Shown here: positions 42,978 through 51,936 of the stretch, one piece after another
Position numbering within the stretch: the stretch's first letter is position 1
Layout of the letters: each line of letters opens with the position of its first letter
Origin: UBA4742 sp963785815
Lineage (GTDB): Bacteria; Actinomycetota; Acidimicrobiia; Acidimicrobiales; Acidimicrobilacustridaceae
NCBI GenBank assembly: GCA_963785815.1
Contig: CAWAWN010000003.1
Location: forward strand, 248,001 to 312,000
DNA length: 64,000 nt
Direction: 5' to 3'
Position numbers and translations under genes: made by a program
The notes under the pieces: model-generated
Told to the model about the DNA's origin: nothing
The model's database searches: none
The model's input: only the letters and a program-made list of their open reading frames with translations

Positions 42978-44209
42978 GCCGACGTGGCGGCGGCGGCCGG
43001 CGGCGTGGTGCTCGCTCCGATGCGCACGGGCAGGCGCTTGAACCCGTTGTTCAGGTTCGAGCGCAGGTGCACCGGCTCGCCGGTGAGCTCGAGTTGGTCG
43101 CAGGCGGCCAGCAGCCCACCGAAGAACACGCGTCCCTCCAGCCGGGCCAGGTGCACGCCCAGGCAGAAGTGCTCGGCGATCCCGAAGGACAGGTGCGGGT
43201 TGGGGCTGCGGTGGATGTCGAAGGCCTGCGGGTCGGCGAACACGTCGGGGTCGCGGTTGGCCGACGTGTAGTACATGGCCACCTTGTCGCCGGCCGCGAT
43301 GGGCTGGCCTCCGACCTCGGTGTCGGCTGCGGCCGTGCGGCGGAAGTAGTGCAGCGGGTTGGCCCACCGCAGGATCTCCTCGACGGCGCCGGGCAGCAAC
43401 GAGGGATCGGCTCGCAGCTCGGCCAGGTGGTCGGGATGGGTCAGCAGCGCGTGCAGGCCCGACGACAACATGGTCTTGGTGGTGTCGTTTCCGGCGGTGA
43501 CCAGCTGCACGAAGAAGCTGCCGAAGTCGACCTCGCTCATGGGTTGGCCACCGAAGTCGCTGTCCAGGATGAGGGTGGTCAGGTCCTCCCGGGGTTCGCC
43601 GGCCCGGCGGGCGGTGGCGAACTCGATGGCGTACATGGCCATCTCGATCGACGAGCTGTAGTCGGGCTCCTCGCCGGCCAGCACGTCGGGGTCCTGCCCC
43701 GAGGTCTGGCGCTCGGAGAGCTCGTGCAGGTGGGCCCAGTCCTCGGGGGGCAGGCCCATGAGCTGGCCCATGACCCACGACGGCAGGCCCGACGCCACCT
43801 CGTGCACGAACTCGACGTCGCCGCGCTCGATGGCCTCGGCGATCAGGCCCCGGCTGATGTCGCGGATCTGCGGTTCGAGCTGGCCGATGATCCTGGCCTT
43901 GAAGCTGTCGGCGATGGGCTTGCGGTAGGTGAGGTGTCGGGGCGGGTCCATGGCCAGCAACATGCCCCGCATCATCTCGAGGCTGTCCGGCGCCAGGTCC
44001 TCGAGCACCACCCCGCCCTGGCTGGCCGAGAACAGGTTGGGCTCGCGGGCCACGTGCACCACATCGGCGTGGCGCAGCACGGCCCAGAAGCCGGGTTCCC
44101 CGTCCATGTCCTGCCACGACACGGGCTCGCGGGCCCGCAGGTCGGCCAGCAGCTCGTGGGGCACCCCCGACGAGAACGTGTCCGGATCGGCCAGCACCCC
44201 CATGCTCAT
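42974..44209 (-). CDS. Cytochrome P450
   Basis: Protein of 411 residues from ATG 44209. The haem-binding loop is FGIAEHFCLG (Cys near residue 348), the K-helix ExxR is EEILRW, and the I-helix oxygen-activating motif is TAGNDTT. DPPRHLTYRKPIADSF is typical of actinobacterial P450s acting on steroids, terpenes or fatty acids. It needs a ferredoxin/reductase encoded elsewhere. It is the first gene of a two-gene operon; a hydroxylation followed by ketone oxidation and lactone formation would be a logical sequence. Confidence 0.95.
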   Translation of the reverse strand: MSMGVLADPDTFSSGVPHELLADLRAREPVSWQDMDGEPGFWAVLRHADVVHVAREPNLFSASQGGVVLEDLAPDSLEMMRGMLLAMDPPRHLTYRKPIADSFKARIIGQLEPQIRDISRGLIAEAIERGDVEFVHEVASGLPSWVMGQLMGLPPEDWAHLHELSERQTSGQDPDVLAGEEPDYSSSIEMAMYAIEFATARRAGEPREDLTTLILDSDFGGQPMSEVDFGSFFVQLVTAGNDTTKTMLSSGLHALLTHPDHLAELRADPSLLPGAVEEILRWANPLHYFRRTAAADTEVGGQPIAAGDKVAMYYTSANRDPDVFADPQAFDIHRSPNPHLSFGIAEHFCLGVHLARLEGRVFFGGLLAACDQLELTGEPVHLRSNLNNGFKRLPVRIGASTTPPAAAATSA

Positions 44210-44272
44210 GACCGGGGACGCTACCTCCGCTCGCCCGAGGTCGCGCCCGTCTCATCCGGCGCGGACCCCGCC

Positions 44273-44390
44273 CTGGTTCGGATCACCACACCGTCGGCAA
44301 CGGTGCAGCTGTCTCGGCTACTGATCCGTGCCGGGCTGGCTGCTGGTTCGGATCACCACACCGTTGGCGACGGAGCAGCGGTACGAACCA
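44273..44390. repeat. Two imperfect direct repeats in the P450-TetR gap
   Basis: A unit of about 37 bases starting CTGGTTCGGATCACCACACC occurs at 44273 and again at 44343 (period 70), with three or four mismatches. Each copy has an inverted end: CGGATCA (44279) with TGATCCG (44322), and TGGTTCG (44344) with CGAACCA (44384). They lie between the P450 start and the TetR stop. They could be operator sites for the P450 operon or a small hairpin repeat family. Confidence 0.65.
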
Positions 44391-44417
44391 CGGGTCCAGC
44401 TCGGGCGTCAGGGTGGG

Positions 44418-45020
44418 TCACCCGGCCGGCTCGGAAGCCGGCTCGGCCGAGGCCAGCAGGAGCTGGGCGAACTGGCCGGACATGGCCCGGTGGTCCGGGC
44501 CCTTCGGGTCGAGCTCGGACTGCAGGGCGATGCCGTTGGCCACGGCCAGGACCAGCCCGGCCATGGCCTCGGGGTCGACCCAGTCGGGCACGGGCCCGGA
44601 GGCTCGGAGCTCGGTGATGGCATCGGCCAGCCGGGATCGCACCGATCGGTAGAGGGTGATGGCGGCCCGGCGGTAGCGCCGGTCGCGGGCGGCCAGCAGC
44701 AGGGCCTCGAGGTACACCCGGGTGTCGCGGCGCTGGCGATCGAACTCCTGGTCGAGGGTTGCCACCACCTGCAGCAGCCGGAGCTCGGCGGGTCCGTCGC
44801 CGGCGAGCTGGTCGAGGGCGGGTTGCAGTCGCCGGGCGAGCTCGTCGAACAGGGCCTCGGCCAGCAGCTCGTCCTTCGAGCCGAAGTGGTAGGTGATGGC
44901 GGCCAGGTTGACCCCGGCCGCTTCGGTGATGCGGCGAGACGTGGCTCCGGCCAGGCCGTCGCGGCGGACGCACAGCCGGGCTGCCTCCAGCAGGTCCTGT
45001 CGAGTTGTCGACTCACTCAT
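44418..45020 (-). CDS. TetR-family transcriptional repressor
   Basis: Protein of 200 residues from ATG 45020. The HTH is ATSRRITEAAGVNLAAITYHFGSKDELLAEAL. The C-terminal ligand domain is helical and has no recognisable ligand type. The start codon lies inside the operator dyad 45017-45032, so it should shut off both itself and the divergent DUF2071 gene. The P450 operon transcribed the same way downstream may also be under its control. Confidence 0.94.
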   Translation of the reverse strand: MSESTTRQDLLEAARLCVRRDGLAGATSRRITEAAGVNLAAITYHFGSKDELLAEALFDELARRLQPALDQLAGDGPAELRLLQVVATLDQEFDRQRRDTRVYLEALLLAARDRRYRRAAITLYRSVRSRLADAITELRASGPVPDWVDPEAMAGLVLAVANGIALQSELDPKGPDHRAMSGQFAQLLLASAEPASEPAG

Positions 45021-45040
45021 ACGTTCGTATGATATGTCCA
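45005..45040. promoter_or_regulatory. TetR operator with two overlapping leaderless promoters
   Basis: TCATACG (45017-45023) and CGTATGA (45026-45032) form a perfect 7-bp dyad with a 2-base spacer. Rightward: TTGTCG (45005-45010), 17 bases, TATGAT (45028-45033), and ATG at 45040 where transcription should start. Leftward: TATCAT on the minus strand (45029-45034), with the TetR ATG 8 bases on. The dyad covers both -10 regions, so one bound repressor would block both genes. Confidence 0.75.
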
Positions 45041-45864
45041 TGAGCCCCGAGACGTTGGTGATGGAGCCGCCGGGCGAACAGCCCGCGGAACAGGTCGGCG
45101 AACAGCCCGAGCCCGGGCGGAGGTGCCCGATCGAGGTGCACCGGGCGCAGATGGTCCACCGGTGGGACCTCCTCACCTTCCTGCACTGGAGCTACGACCC
45201 GGCCGAGGTGGCTGCCCAGCTGCCTCCCGGCCTCGAGGTCGAGACGTTCGATGGTCGGGCCTGGGTCGGGCTCGTGCCCTTCGCCATGGTCGTCCGACCA
45301 CCCCGCCTGCCGGCTGCGCCCTGGCTGTCGCGCTTCTGCGAGACCAACGTGCGCACCTACGTGCGCGGTCCCGACGGCACGGTCGGCGTGTGGTTTCTCT
45401 CGCTCGACGCGGCGCGGCTGGCCCCGGTGGTCGTGGCCCGCGCCCACTTCCACCTGCCCTACTGCTGGTCAGCCATGCGCCTGGAGGTGAACGGACCCGT
45501 GGTGTCGTACCGGTCCCGGCGTCGTTGGCCCGGTCAGACGGCGGCCCGGTGCGACGTCGTGGTCGAGGTGGGCGAGCGGTACGCCCCCCAGGAGCTGGAC
45601 GCACGCGACCACTGGCTGACGGCCCGCTGGCGCCTGTTCACGCAGGAGCCCGACGGCATCGGTCACCAGCTGGCCAGCCACGACCCCTGGCCCCTGCACC
45701 GGGCGCGGGTGCTGCACCTCGAGCAGGACGTGATCCAGGCCGCGGGCCTGTCGGCGCCGGCGGGCGAGCCGCGGGTCCACTGGTCGCCCGGCGTCGAGGT
45801 CCGCATCAGCGGACGGATGCCACCCGCGGCCGGATTCGCCCGCGGCGTGGTTCCTGTCAGCTGA
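45040..45864 (+). CDS. DUF2071 (YqjF-like) protein
   Basis: Protein of 274 residues. ATG 45040 fits the predicted transcription start; ATG 45034 would overlap the promoter. Family text: VHRWDLLTFLHWSYDPAEVAAQLPPGLEVETFDGRAWVGLVPF, NVRTYVRGPDGTVGVWFLSLDA and HFHLPYCWSAMRL. The fold is related to acetoacetate decarboxylase, but enzymatic activity is not established. It is regulated with the divergent TetR gene. Confidence 0.9.
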   Translation: MSPETLVMEPPGEQPAEQVGEQPEPGRRCPIEVHRAQMVHRWDLLTFLHWSYDPAEVAAQLPPGLEVETFDGRAWVGLVPFAMVVRPPRLPAAPWLSRFCETNVRTYVRGPDGTVGVWFLSLDAARLAPVVVARAHFHLPYCWSAMRLEVNGPVVSYRSRRRWPGQTAARCDVVVEVGERYAPQELDARDHWLTARWRLFTQEPDGIGHQLASHDPWPLHRARVLHLEQDVIQAAGLSAPAGEPRVHWSPGVEVRISGRMPPAAGFARGVVPVS

Positions 45865-45933
45865 GCGGCTTCAGGCGGCCCGCTGGGCTCACAGGTTCGC
45901 CGTGGGGGCGTCCCCGGCGTGGCGTTCGGGAGG

Positions 45934-47214
45934 TCAGGCGGTCGGCTGTTGGCTGACGGTGACGGGGGCGGCCTTGCGGATGCGGGCCAGCTTCGCCTCA
46001 CCCGGGGAGCGCTCCCCGTCCGGGTTGGGCAGCGAGAAGTCGGTGTAGAGGACGCGGCGCTCGCGGTCGACCGGCGGGTGGCTCATGTGCAGGGTGCAGC
46101 TGAGGTGGATGGTGACGTCCCCGGTGGACGTGGGCAGGGCCACCTGAGGCAGGTCGAGCCCCCGACGCACGAAGGCCGGCTGGATGAGGGCCCGGTGCGA
46201 CCCGGCCACCACGCCCAGCTGACCCGAGCGGGCGTCCGCGCCGGTCACCGAGATCCCCACGGTCATCGAGCAGCAGCGGTACGAGTGGCTCCCCAGGCTG
46301 CAGTCCTTGTGCCACGGCACGTCGGAGATGCCCTCCACCACCCCGATGGGCTTGATCAGCGCCTCGACCAGGTTCCCGTCGGTGGTCAGCCCGTCCGGTG
46401 CGGGCTTGGCCAGAACGTGTCCGTCGGCCGTCAACCGGGTGAGCCCCACCAGGCGTTCGTCGACCATCAGGTCACAGGTGGCGGCCGACTCGCGGTGGAA
46501 GCGCTGCATCCGCACCAGCCGGTTGGTGCCGTCGGCCGTGCGGGCCCACCACGAGTTGTCGTCGCCGGGGGTGTAGCGGGCCGCGGCCTCGTCCATGTCC
46601 CGCGACACCGCCGCCATCTCGTCCGGGTCGAACACGCCGGTCAGGTGGAGGTACCCGGCCTCGGCCAGGTGGTGGGCCATCTCCGCCCGGTCGTCGTCGA
46701 GGGAGAAGGACCGGTGCAGGTCGAGCGGGGAGCCGTCCAGGCTGTGGAAGGCGACCGACCCGGAGGTGTGGACGGCGCGCTCGTCCAGCAGGCCGCGCAG
46801 GATGACCCACCAGTCGAGCAGGTCCTCGAGCCGGCCGGCAGGCTGGTCGAGGTCCCCAGCCGTGAACAGGCCCATGGGCGAGCGCAGGTCGTTCACCAGG
46901 TCGGCCAGCATCTCGCGGTCGAACCGGACCCGGGCCGGCGGCTCCGTCCCGTCAGCGGCCCGGTCTCCGGCCGTCACCCGCACCCGGTCGGCGCCCGCCA
47001 AGGCGTCGTCGGCCTCGAAGGAGAGCACCCAGGGCTGGCCCTCGACCTCGAGGACCATCGCCCGCGGCGCCAGCTCCCGGGCGCCCGGCCCGACCAGCTC
47101 GGCCCGCTCGGCGGCCAGCGCGGGCAGCTCATCGTCGAAGAAGGCGGTGGGCTCGACCGGTCGGACGTCGGCCGCGGTCCGGCTGCGCACATCGACCGAC
47201 ACCGGGTCGCTCAT
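45934..47214 (-). CDS. Phytanoyl-CoA dioxygenase (PhyH) family protein
   Basis: Protein of 426 residues from ATG 47214. The Fe(II)/2-oxoglutarate facial triad is visible as HxD in PWHKDCS and the distal His in IHLSCTLHMSHPP, with an Arg in DRERRVLY nearby for 2-oxoglutarate. An N-terminal region of about 175 residues precedes the catalytic domain, longer than usual for the family. AGYLHLTGVFDPDEMAAVSRDMDEA is a typical PhyH beginning. Start overlaps the PAP2 stop by 4 bases. Substrate unknown; likely a lipid or acyl-CoA. Confidence 0.88.
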   Translation of the reverse strand: MSDPVSVDVRSRTAADVRPVEPTAFFDDELPALAAERAELVGPGARELAPRAMVLEVEGQPWVLSFEADDALAGADRVRVTAGDRAADGTEPPARVRFDREMLADLVNDLRSPMGLFTAGDLDQPAGRLEDLLDWWVILRGLLDERAVHTSGSVAFHSLDGSPLDLHRSFSLDDDRAEMAHHLAEAGYLHLTGVFDPDEMAAVSRDMDEAAARYTPGDDNSWWARTADGTNRLVRMQRFHRESAATCDLMVDERLVGLTRLTADGHVLAKPAPDGLTTDGNLVEALIKPIGVVEGISDVPWHKDCSLGSHSYRCCSMTVGISVTGADARSGQLGVVAGSHRALIQPAFVRRGLDLPQVALPTSTGDVTIHLSCTLHMSHPPVDRERRVLYTDFSLPNPDGERSPGEAKLARIRKAAPVTVSQQPTA

Positions 47215-48059
47215 GTCACAACCTCCTGGGTCGGTGCGCCTGTCGGCGCGGCTCGTGCGGTCTCGGGCGCCGGCGACACGGCCCGGCGTAGGGCCAGCTG
47301 CCGGCGGATGGATCGGTCCACACCGTAGGACGCGACGAGGATGAGCGCGGCCACGATGCCGTCCATCCACCAGTGGTTGGCCGTGACCACCACCACGCTG
47401 ATGGTGAGCGCGGGGTGCGCCAGCACGATCCAACGCCACCGGCTGGTGCTGGCCACGACCACCACGATCCCGACCAGCAGGGCCCACCCCACGTGCAGCG
47501 AGGGCATGGCCGAGAGCTGGTCGGAGGCGCCGCGGCCCAGCGCGGTGTACACCGACTGGCCGTAGAGGTGGCCGGTGTCCACGAACCCGAGCGAGCTCAT
47601 CAGCCGGGGTGGCATGACCGGCACGAGCTGCACCAGCAGGCACGCGCCGGTGAGCAGGGCCAGGGTGTTGCGCACCGCCGGATAGCGATCGCGGTGGCGC
47701 ACGAACAGCCAGATGAGCATGGCGATCAGGGCCGGGACGTGCACCACCGCGTAGTAGACGTTGGCCGCCTGCACCAGCCACGGGTGGGGCAGCACCGCCC
47801 GTTGGACGGCCAGCTCGCTGGGCAGGTGCAGGGTCTGCTCGACGTTCCAGATGTCGCGTCCCCGAGCCTCGGCACCGTCGGTGTGCAGCACCGACAACTG
47901 GCCGGCGATGCGCCACAGGGCGTAGAGCACCAGGATCAGGGAGATCTCCAGGGCGAAGGGCCGCGCCTCGGTCCACACCCGGCCCTTCGGGCGGATCAGC
48001 ACGGCCGCCGTGGCCAGCATCACGGCGCCGACCACGGCGTAGGGCCACGGCAGCCACAT
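47211..48059 (-). CDS. PAP2-superfamily membrane phosphatase / phosphotransferase
   Basis: Protein of 282 residues from ATG 48059. About six membrane segments. The motifs are those of the Aur1/inositol-phosphotransferase-like PAP2 branch: SAMPSLHVGWALL (catalytic His) and ANHWWMDGIVAAL (second His and Asp). It is expressed with the PhyH gene. Likely acts on a lipid phosphate at the outer membrane face. Confidence 0.9.
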   Translation of the reverse strand: MWLPWPYAVVGAVMLATAAVLIRPKGRVWTEARPFALEISLILVLYALWRIAGQLSVLHTDGAEARGRDIWNVEQTLHLPSELAVQRAVLPHPWLVQAANVYYAVVHVPALIAMLIWLFVRHRDRYPAVRNTLALLTGACLLVQLVPVMPPRLMSSLGFVDTGHLYGQSVYTALGRGASDQLSAMPSLHVGWALLVGIVVVVASTSRWRWIVLAHPALTISVVVVTANHWWMDGIVAALILVASYGVDRSIRRQLALRRAVSPAPETARAAPTGAPTQEVVT

Positions 48060-48265
48060 GGCGGCCGAGTCTACGAGCGCCTCCGGGAACAGCTCGGTCG
48101 AGTGGCGGGGCCGGTGCGGCCCGACCCGTCTGGTCGCCGCCGCCCGCCGGGTCGGGCCCGTAGGTGTTGACGTGATGGTCACGCGAGGGACCCTTCGCCG
48201 TGGATCAGTTGTAATAGGGTCGCTGGGCGATCGATCGGATCGTCTGACCTCGGAGGGGAGCACGG

Positions 48266-49243
48266 ATGAGCGAGCAGCGCAGCGAGGTGGAGCCCAGTCG
48301 ACGAGGTCGTCGATCCCGCACGGTCCCGTTCAGTCGGGCGGTGGTGGCGGTGGTGGCGGTCGGGTTGCTGGTGGCGGCGTCCGCCTGCAGCAGCTCGAAG
48401 TCGACATCCACCAGCGGCACCACGGCCGGCACCTCGGGCGGCAGCTCGGGCGGCTCGGCCGCCAACTGCACCGCGACCTCGAAGATCCCGTCGAGCATCA
48501 AGTCGGCGGGCAGCATGACCTCGGCCACCGACGCCTCCTACGCGCCGATGGAGTTCATCGGCACCGACGGCACCACCATCGAGGGGGCCGACATCGACCT
48601 GGGCAACGCCATCGCCAAGCAGATGGGCCTCTCGGTCAAGTGGCAGAACGTGAAGTTCGACTCGATCATCTCGGGCATCGGCACCCGCTACGACATGTCC
48701 ATGTCGTCGTTCTCGGTGACCGCGGCCCGCGAGAAGCAGGTGTGCATGGTCAGCTACTTCACGGCCGGCACCTCGTTCATGGTCCCGGCCGGCCAGAGCA
48801 CCGGCGTGTCGCTGAGCGACCTGTGCGGCAAGACCGTGGCCGTCGAGACGGGCACCACCGAGCAGACCGACGCCCAGGCGCAGTCGAAGAAGTGCACCGA
48901 TGCCGGCAAGACCAAGGTGACGGTGCTCGACTTCCCCGACCAGAACGGCGCCAACCTGGCCCTGACCAGCGGGCGGGCCGAGGTCGGCATGGCCGACTCG
49001 CCGGTGGCGGCCTACGCGGTCAAGCAGTCCAGCGGCAAGATCGCCCTGGGCACCAACTCCTACGGCAACGCCCCCTACGGCATCGTGCTGCCCAACACCT
49101 CGGAGTTCGCCGGCCTGGCCTCGTCGGTGCTCGACGCCCTCAAGACGCTGGACAGCAACGGGACCTACAAGCAGATCCTGGACAAGTGGGGTCTCACCTC
49201 GGGCGCCATCTCCAACTTCGCCATCAACCCGGCCTCGAGCTAG
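48266..49243 (+). CDS. Amino-acid ABC transporter substrate-binding lipoprotein
   Basis: Protein of 325 residues with GAGGGGAG before ATG 48266. Signal peptide with an Arg-rich N-region and lipobox VAASAC. The SBP family 3 fold is shown by ATDASYAPMEFIGTDGTTIEGADIDLGNAIAKQMG, SIISGIGTRYDMSMSSFSVTAAR and GKTVAVETGTTEQ. It delivers a polar amino acid to the permease that follows 6 bases later. A TTGTAATAG patch at about 48206 may be part of the promoter. Confidence 0.94.
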   Translation: MSEQRSEVEPSRRGRRSRTVPFSRAVVAVVAVGLLVAASACSSSKSTSTSGTTAGTSGGSSGGSAANCTATSKIPSSIKSAGSMTSATDASYAPMEFIGTDGTTIEGADIDLGNAIAKQMGLSVKWQNVKFDSIISGIGTRYDMSMSSFSVTAAREKQVCMVSYFTAGTSFMVPAGQSTGVSLSDLCGKTVAVETGTTEQTDAQAQSKKCTDAGKTKVTVLDFPDQNGANLALTSGRAEVGMADSPVAAYAVKQSSGKIALGTNSYGNAPYGIVLPNTSEFAGLASSVLDALKTLDSNGTYKQILDKWGLTSGAISNFAINPASS

Positions 49244-49249
49244 CCCGCC

Positions 49250-50218
49250 GTGGCCGACCCCGGCCCCCTGACGCAACCGACCGCCGGTGACCCGAGCCCT
49301 GGTGGCTCGGGTGCCGGTGGGTCGGACGCCGAGCCGATCAAGGCCATCCCGGTCCGCCACCGGGGCCGCTGGGTGGCCGCCATCGTCATCCTCGTCCTGG
49401 CCGCCCAGTTCGTCCACTGGCTGGTCACCGACACCAACCTGCGCTGGGACGTCGTCCGCCAGTACCTGTTCAGCTCGCCGATCCTCACGGGCGTGGTCAA
49501 CACCATCAAGCTGACCATCATCGCCATGCTCATCGGCGTGGTGCTGGGCGTGGTGCTGGCCGTGATGCGCCTGTCCAAGAACCCGATCGTGTCGGGGGTG
49601 TCGTGGCTCTACATCTGGTTCTTCCGGGGCACCCCGGTGCTGGTGCAGCTCATCTTCTGGTACTTCCTGCCCAGCGTCGTGCGCTCGATCTCGTTGGGCA
49701 TCCCGTTCGGGCCCAGCTGGTTCCACAGCGACCCCAAGACCCTGATCACCCAGTTCATCGCCGTGTGCCTCGGGCTGGGCCTGAACGAGGCCGCCTACAT
49801 GGCCGAGATCGCCCGGTCCGGGATCCTCTCGGTGGACGAGGGCCAGGTGGAGGCGGCCTCGGCGCTGGGCATGACCCAGCTCCAATCCATGCGCCGCATC
49901 GTGTTGCCCCAGGCCATGCGGGTCATCATCCCGCCCACCGGCAACGAGACCATCTCGATGCTGAAGACAACCTCGCTGGCCGTGTTCGTGGGGTTCAACG
50001 AGCTGCTGGGTGCGGCCTCGAACATCTACGCCCGCACCTACCAGACCATCCCCATGCTCATCGTGGTCAGCATCTGGTACCTGTTCCTGACGTCGATCCT
50101 GACCTTCGGGCAGTACTACCTGGAGCGCTACTACGCCCGTGGTGCCCTGCGCGAGCTGCCCCCCACCCCTCTGCAGAAGCTGCGGTGGATGGCCCTCGGC
50201 AACCGGCAGTGGGGGTGA
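49250..50218 (+). CDS. Amino-acid ABC transporter permease (HisM/GlnP type)
   Basis: Protein of 322 residues from GTG 49250. Pro/Gly-rich N-terminal tail of about 35 residues, then five or six membrane segments. The family signature FRGTPVLVQL and the EAA loop NEAAYMAEIARSGILSVDEGQVEAASALGM are intact. Only one permease is encoded, so a homodimer is likely. The ATPase gene starts 7 bases after the stop. Confidence 0.95.
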   Translation: MADPGPLTQPTAGDPSPGGSGAGGSDAEPIKAIPVRHRGRWVAAIVILVLAAQFVHWLVTDTNLRWDVVRQYLFSSPILTGVVNTIKLTIIAMLIGVVLGVVLAVMRLSKNPIVSGVSWLYIWFFRGTPVLVQLIFWYFLPSVVRSISLGIPFGPSWFHSDPKTLITQFIAVCLGLGLNEAAYMAEIARSGILSVDEGQVEAASALGMTQLQSMRRIVLPQAMRVIIPPTGNETISMLKTTSLAVFVGFNELLGAASNIYARTYQTIPMLIVVSIWYLFLTSILTFGQYYLERYYARGALRELPPTPLQKLRWMALGNRQWG

Positions 50219-50225
50219 TCGGGAC

Positions 50226-50996
50226 ATGACCGGCGCGTCGCCCATGGTGCAGGCCGAGGGGGTGCACAAGCGCTTCGGCCGGTTGGAGGTGCTCAAGGGC
50301 ATCGACCTCGAGGTCGCGCCCCGCGAGGTGTTCTGCCTGATCGGGCCGTCGGGCTCGGGCAAGTCGACCTTCCTGCGCTGCATCAACCACCTCGAGAAGA
50401 TCAGCTCGGGCCGCTTGTCGGTGGACGGCCAGCTGGTCGGGTACCGCCAGCAGGGCGGCAAGATCTACGAGCTGCGCGATCGTGAGGTGTGCCAGAAGCG
50501 CCAGCAGATCGGGATGGTCTTCCAGCACTTCAACCTGTTCCCCCACATGACCGCGCTGGGCAACGTGATGGAGGCACCGGTGCGGGTGAAGGGCGAGTCC
50601 AAGGCGGTGGTGCGCGAGCGGGCGTTGCGCCTCCTCGACCGGGTGGGGCTGGGCGACAAGTGCGACAACTACCCGGCGCAGCTGTCGGGCGGCCAGCAGC
50701 AGCGGGTGGCCATCGCCCGGGCCCTGGCCATGGAGCCCAAGCTCATGCTGTTCGACGAGCCCACCTCCGCGCTCGACCCCGAGCTGGTCGGGGAGGTGCT
50801 CGACGTGATGCGCGATCTGGCCACCGAGGGCATGACCATGATCGTGGTCACCCACGAGATGGGCTTCGCCCGCGAGGTGGGCGACGCCCTGGTGTTCATG
50901 GACGACGGCGTGGTGGTGGAGGCGGGTCATCCCCGCGACGTGATCACCAACCCCCAGCACGAGCGCACCCAGAACTTCCTGTCCAAGGTCCTGTGA
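50226..50996 (+). CDS. Amino-acid ABC transporter ATP-binding protein (GlnQ type)
   Basis: Protein of 256 residues from ATG 50226. Walker A GPSGSGKST, Q-loop MVFQHFNLFPHM, signature LSGGQQQRVAIARAL, Walker B LMLFDEPTSALDPE and H-loop VVTHEMGFA are all standard for the polar amino-acid uptake class. It completes the three-gene uptake operon. Confidence 0.96.
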   Translation: MTGASPMVQAEGVHKRFGRLEVLKGIDLEVAPREVFCLIGPSGSGKSTFLRCINHLEKISSGRLSVDGQLVGYRQQGGKIYELRDREVCQKRQQIGMVFQHFNLFPHMTALGNVMEAPVRVKGESKAVVRERALRLLDRVGLGDKCDNYPAQLSGGQQQRVAIARALAMEPKLMLFDEPTSALDPELVGEVLDVMRDLATEGMTMIVVTHEMGFAREVGDALVFMDDGVVVEAGHPRDVITNPQHERTQNFLSKVL

Positions 50997-51006
50997 GAGT
51001 CCCCTG

Positions 51007-51864
51007 ATGAATCGAATCGCCGGTCGCCTGGGCGTCGTCCTGGCCGTGTCCGTCCTGCTGGTGGCCGGCTGTTCGAGCTCGGGTCACAAGGGGCCGGGGC
51101 CAACCGCCCCGAGCTCGACCGGGACCAGCCAGGCCGCGGCCCCGCTGCGCATCCTGGTGACCAACGACGACGGCTACGCCGCCCCCGGCATCGATGCCGT
51201 GGTCCAGGGGCTGCGCACCCTGCCCGACGTGACCATCTCGGTGGTGGCCCCGCTGGCCAACCAGAGCGGGACCGGGGGCAAGACGACGTCAGGCACCTTG
51301 GCCGTCACCGACGTGAAGACGGCCAGCGGCTACCCGGCCAAGGCCGTGGCTGGCTACCCGGCCGACACCGTCATCTGGGCCGTCGACCAGCACGGCCTGG
51401 CCCAGAAGCCCCAAGTGGTCGTCTCGGGGGTCAACTTCGGGCAGAACCTGGGGACCTCCACCGACATCTCGGGCACCGTCGGGGCGGCGCGGGCCGCGGC
51501 CAGCCGGGGCATCCCGGCCCTGGCCTCGAGCGCAGGTCTGGCTCCGGCGGGGGTGACGGCGCCGGACTACGCGGCGGCGGTGACCCAGGTCGAGGCCTGG
51601 ATCACCCGCCACCGCTCGGCGTTGGAGGCGGGCAAGGCGTCGTCACCCGTGCTGTTGCAGAACCTCAACGTGCCGACGTGTTCCGCCGGCCTGTCACCCC
51701 GGAGCCTGGTGAGCGTGCCGGCGGACATGAGCGCGACCGCCGCCGAACAGTTGGCCCCCGCCAACTGCGGTTCGACCGCGGTGGGACCGACCGGCGACGT
51801 CCAGGCCTTCGACGAGGGGTTCGAGCCGCTCTCGGACCTGTCGGTCACCCCGACCTCCTCCTGA
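51007..51864 (+). CDS. Lipoprotein with SurE-type nucleotidase fold
   Basis: Protein of 285 residues starting 10 bases after the ATPase stop. A signal peptide ends in lipobox LLVAGC, so the mature protein is outside the membrane. The SurE core is clear: ILVTNDDGYAAPGI with the metal-binding DD pair, VAPLANQSG, and VVSGVNFGQN with the conserved Asn. Ordinary SurE is a cytoplasmic stress phosphatase. Here it seems to be exported and may work on nucleotides or phosphate esters outside the cell. It is probably co-transcribed with the amino-acid transporter. Confidence 0.9.
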   Translation: MNRIAGRLGVVLAVSVLLVAGCSSSGHKGPGPTAPSSTGTSQAAAPLRILVTNDDGYAAPGIDAVVQGLRTLPDVTISVVAPLANQSGTGGKTTSGTLAVTDVKTASGYPAKAVAGYPADTVIWAVDQHGLAQKPQVVVSGVNFGQNLGTSTDISGTVGAARAAASRGIPALASSAGLAPAGVTAPDYAAAVTQVEAWITRHRSALEAGKASSPVLLQNLNVPTCSAGLSPRSLVSVPADMSATAAEQLAPANCGSTAVGPTGDVQAFDEGFEPLSDLSVTPTSS

Positions 51865-51873
51865 CCCCCCGAG

Positions 51874-51916
51874 ATCTGTGCACTCGCTACGCCCGGGTCG
51901 TAGGAAGTGCAGAGGT
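51874..51916. terminator. Imperfect hairpin after the SurE-like gene
   Basis: ATCTGTGCACTCGCTACG (51874-51891) pairs with 51899-51916 at 14 of 18 positions around a 7-base loop, starting 10 bases after the stop. The outer arm ATCTGTGCA is the same as in the hairpin at 32470-32512. It lies between convergent genes and can act as a bidirectional terminator. Confidence 0.6.
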
Positions 51917-51936
51917 TTCGCAGAGTGGGGCGGACC

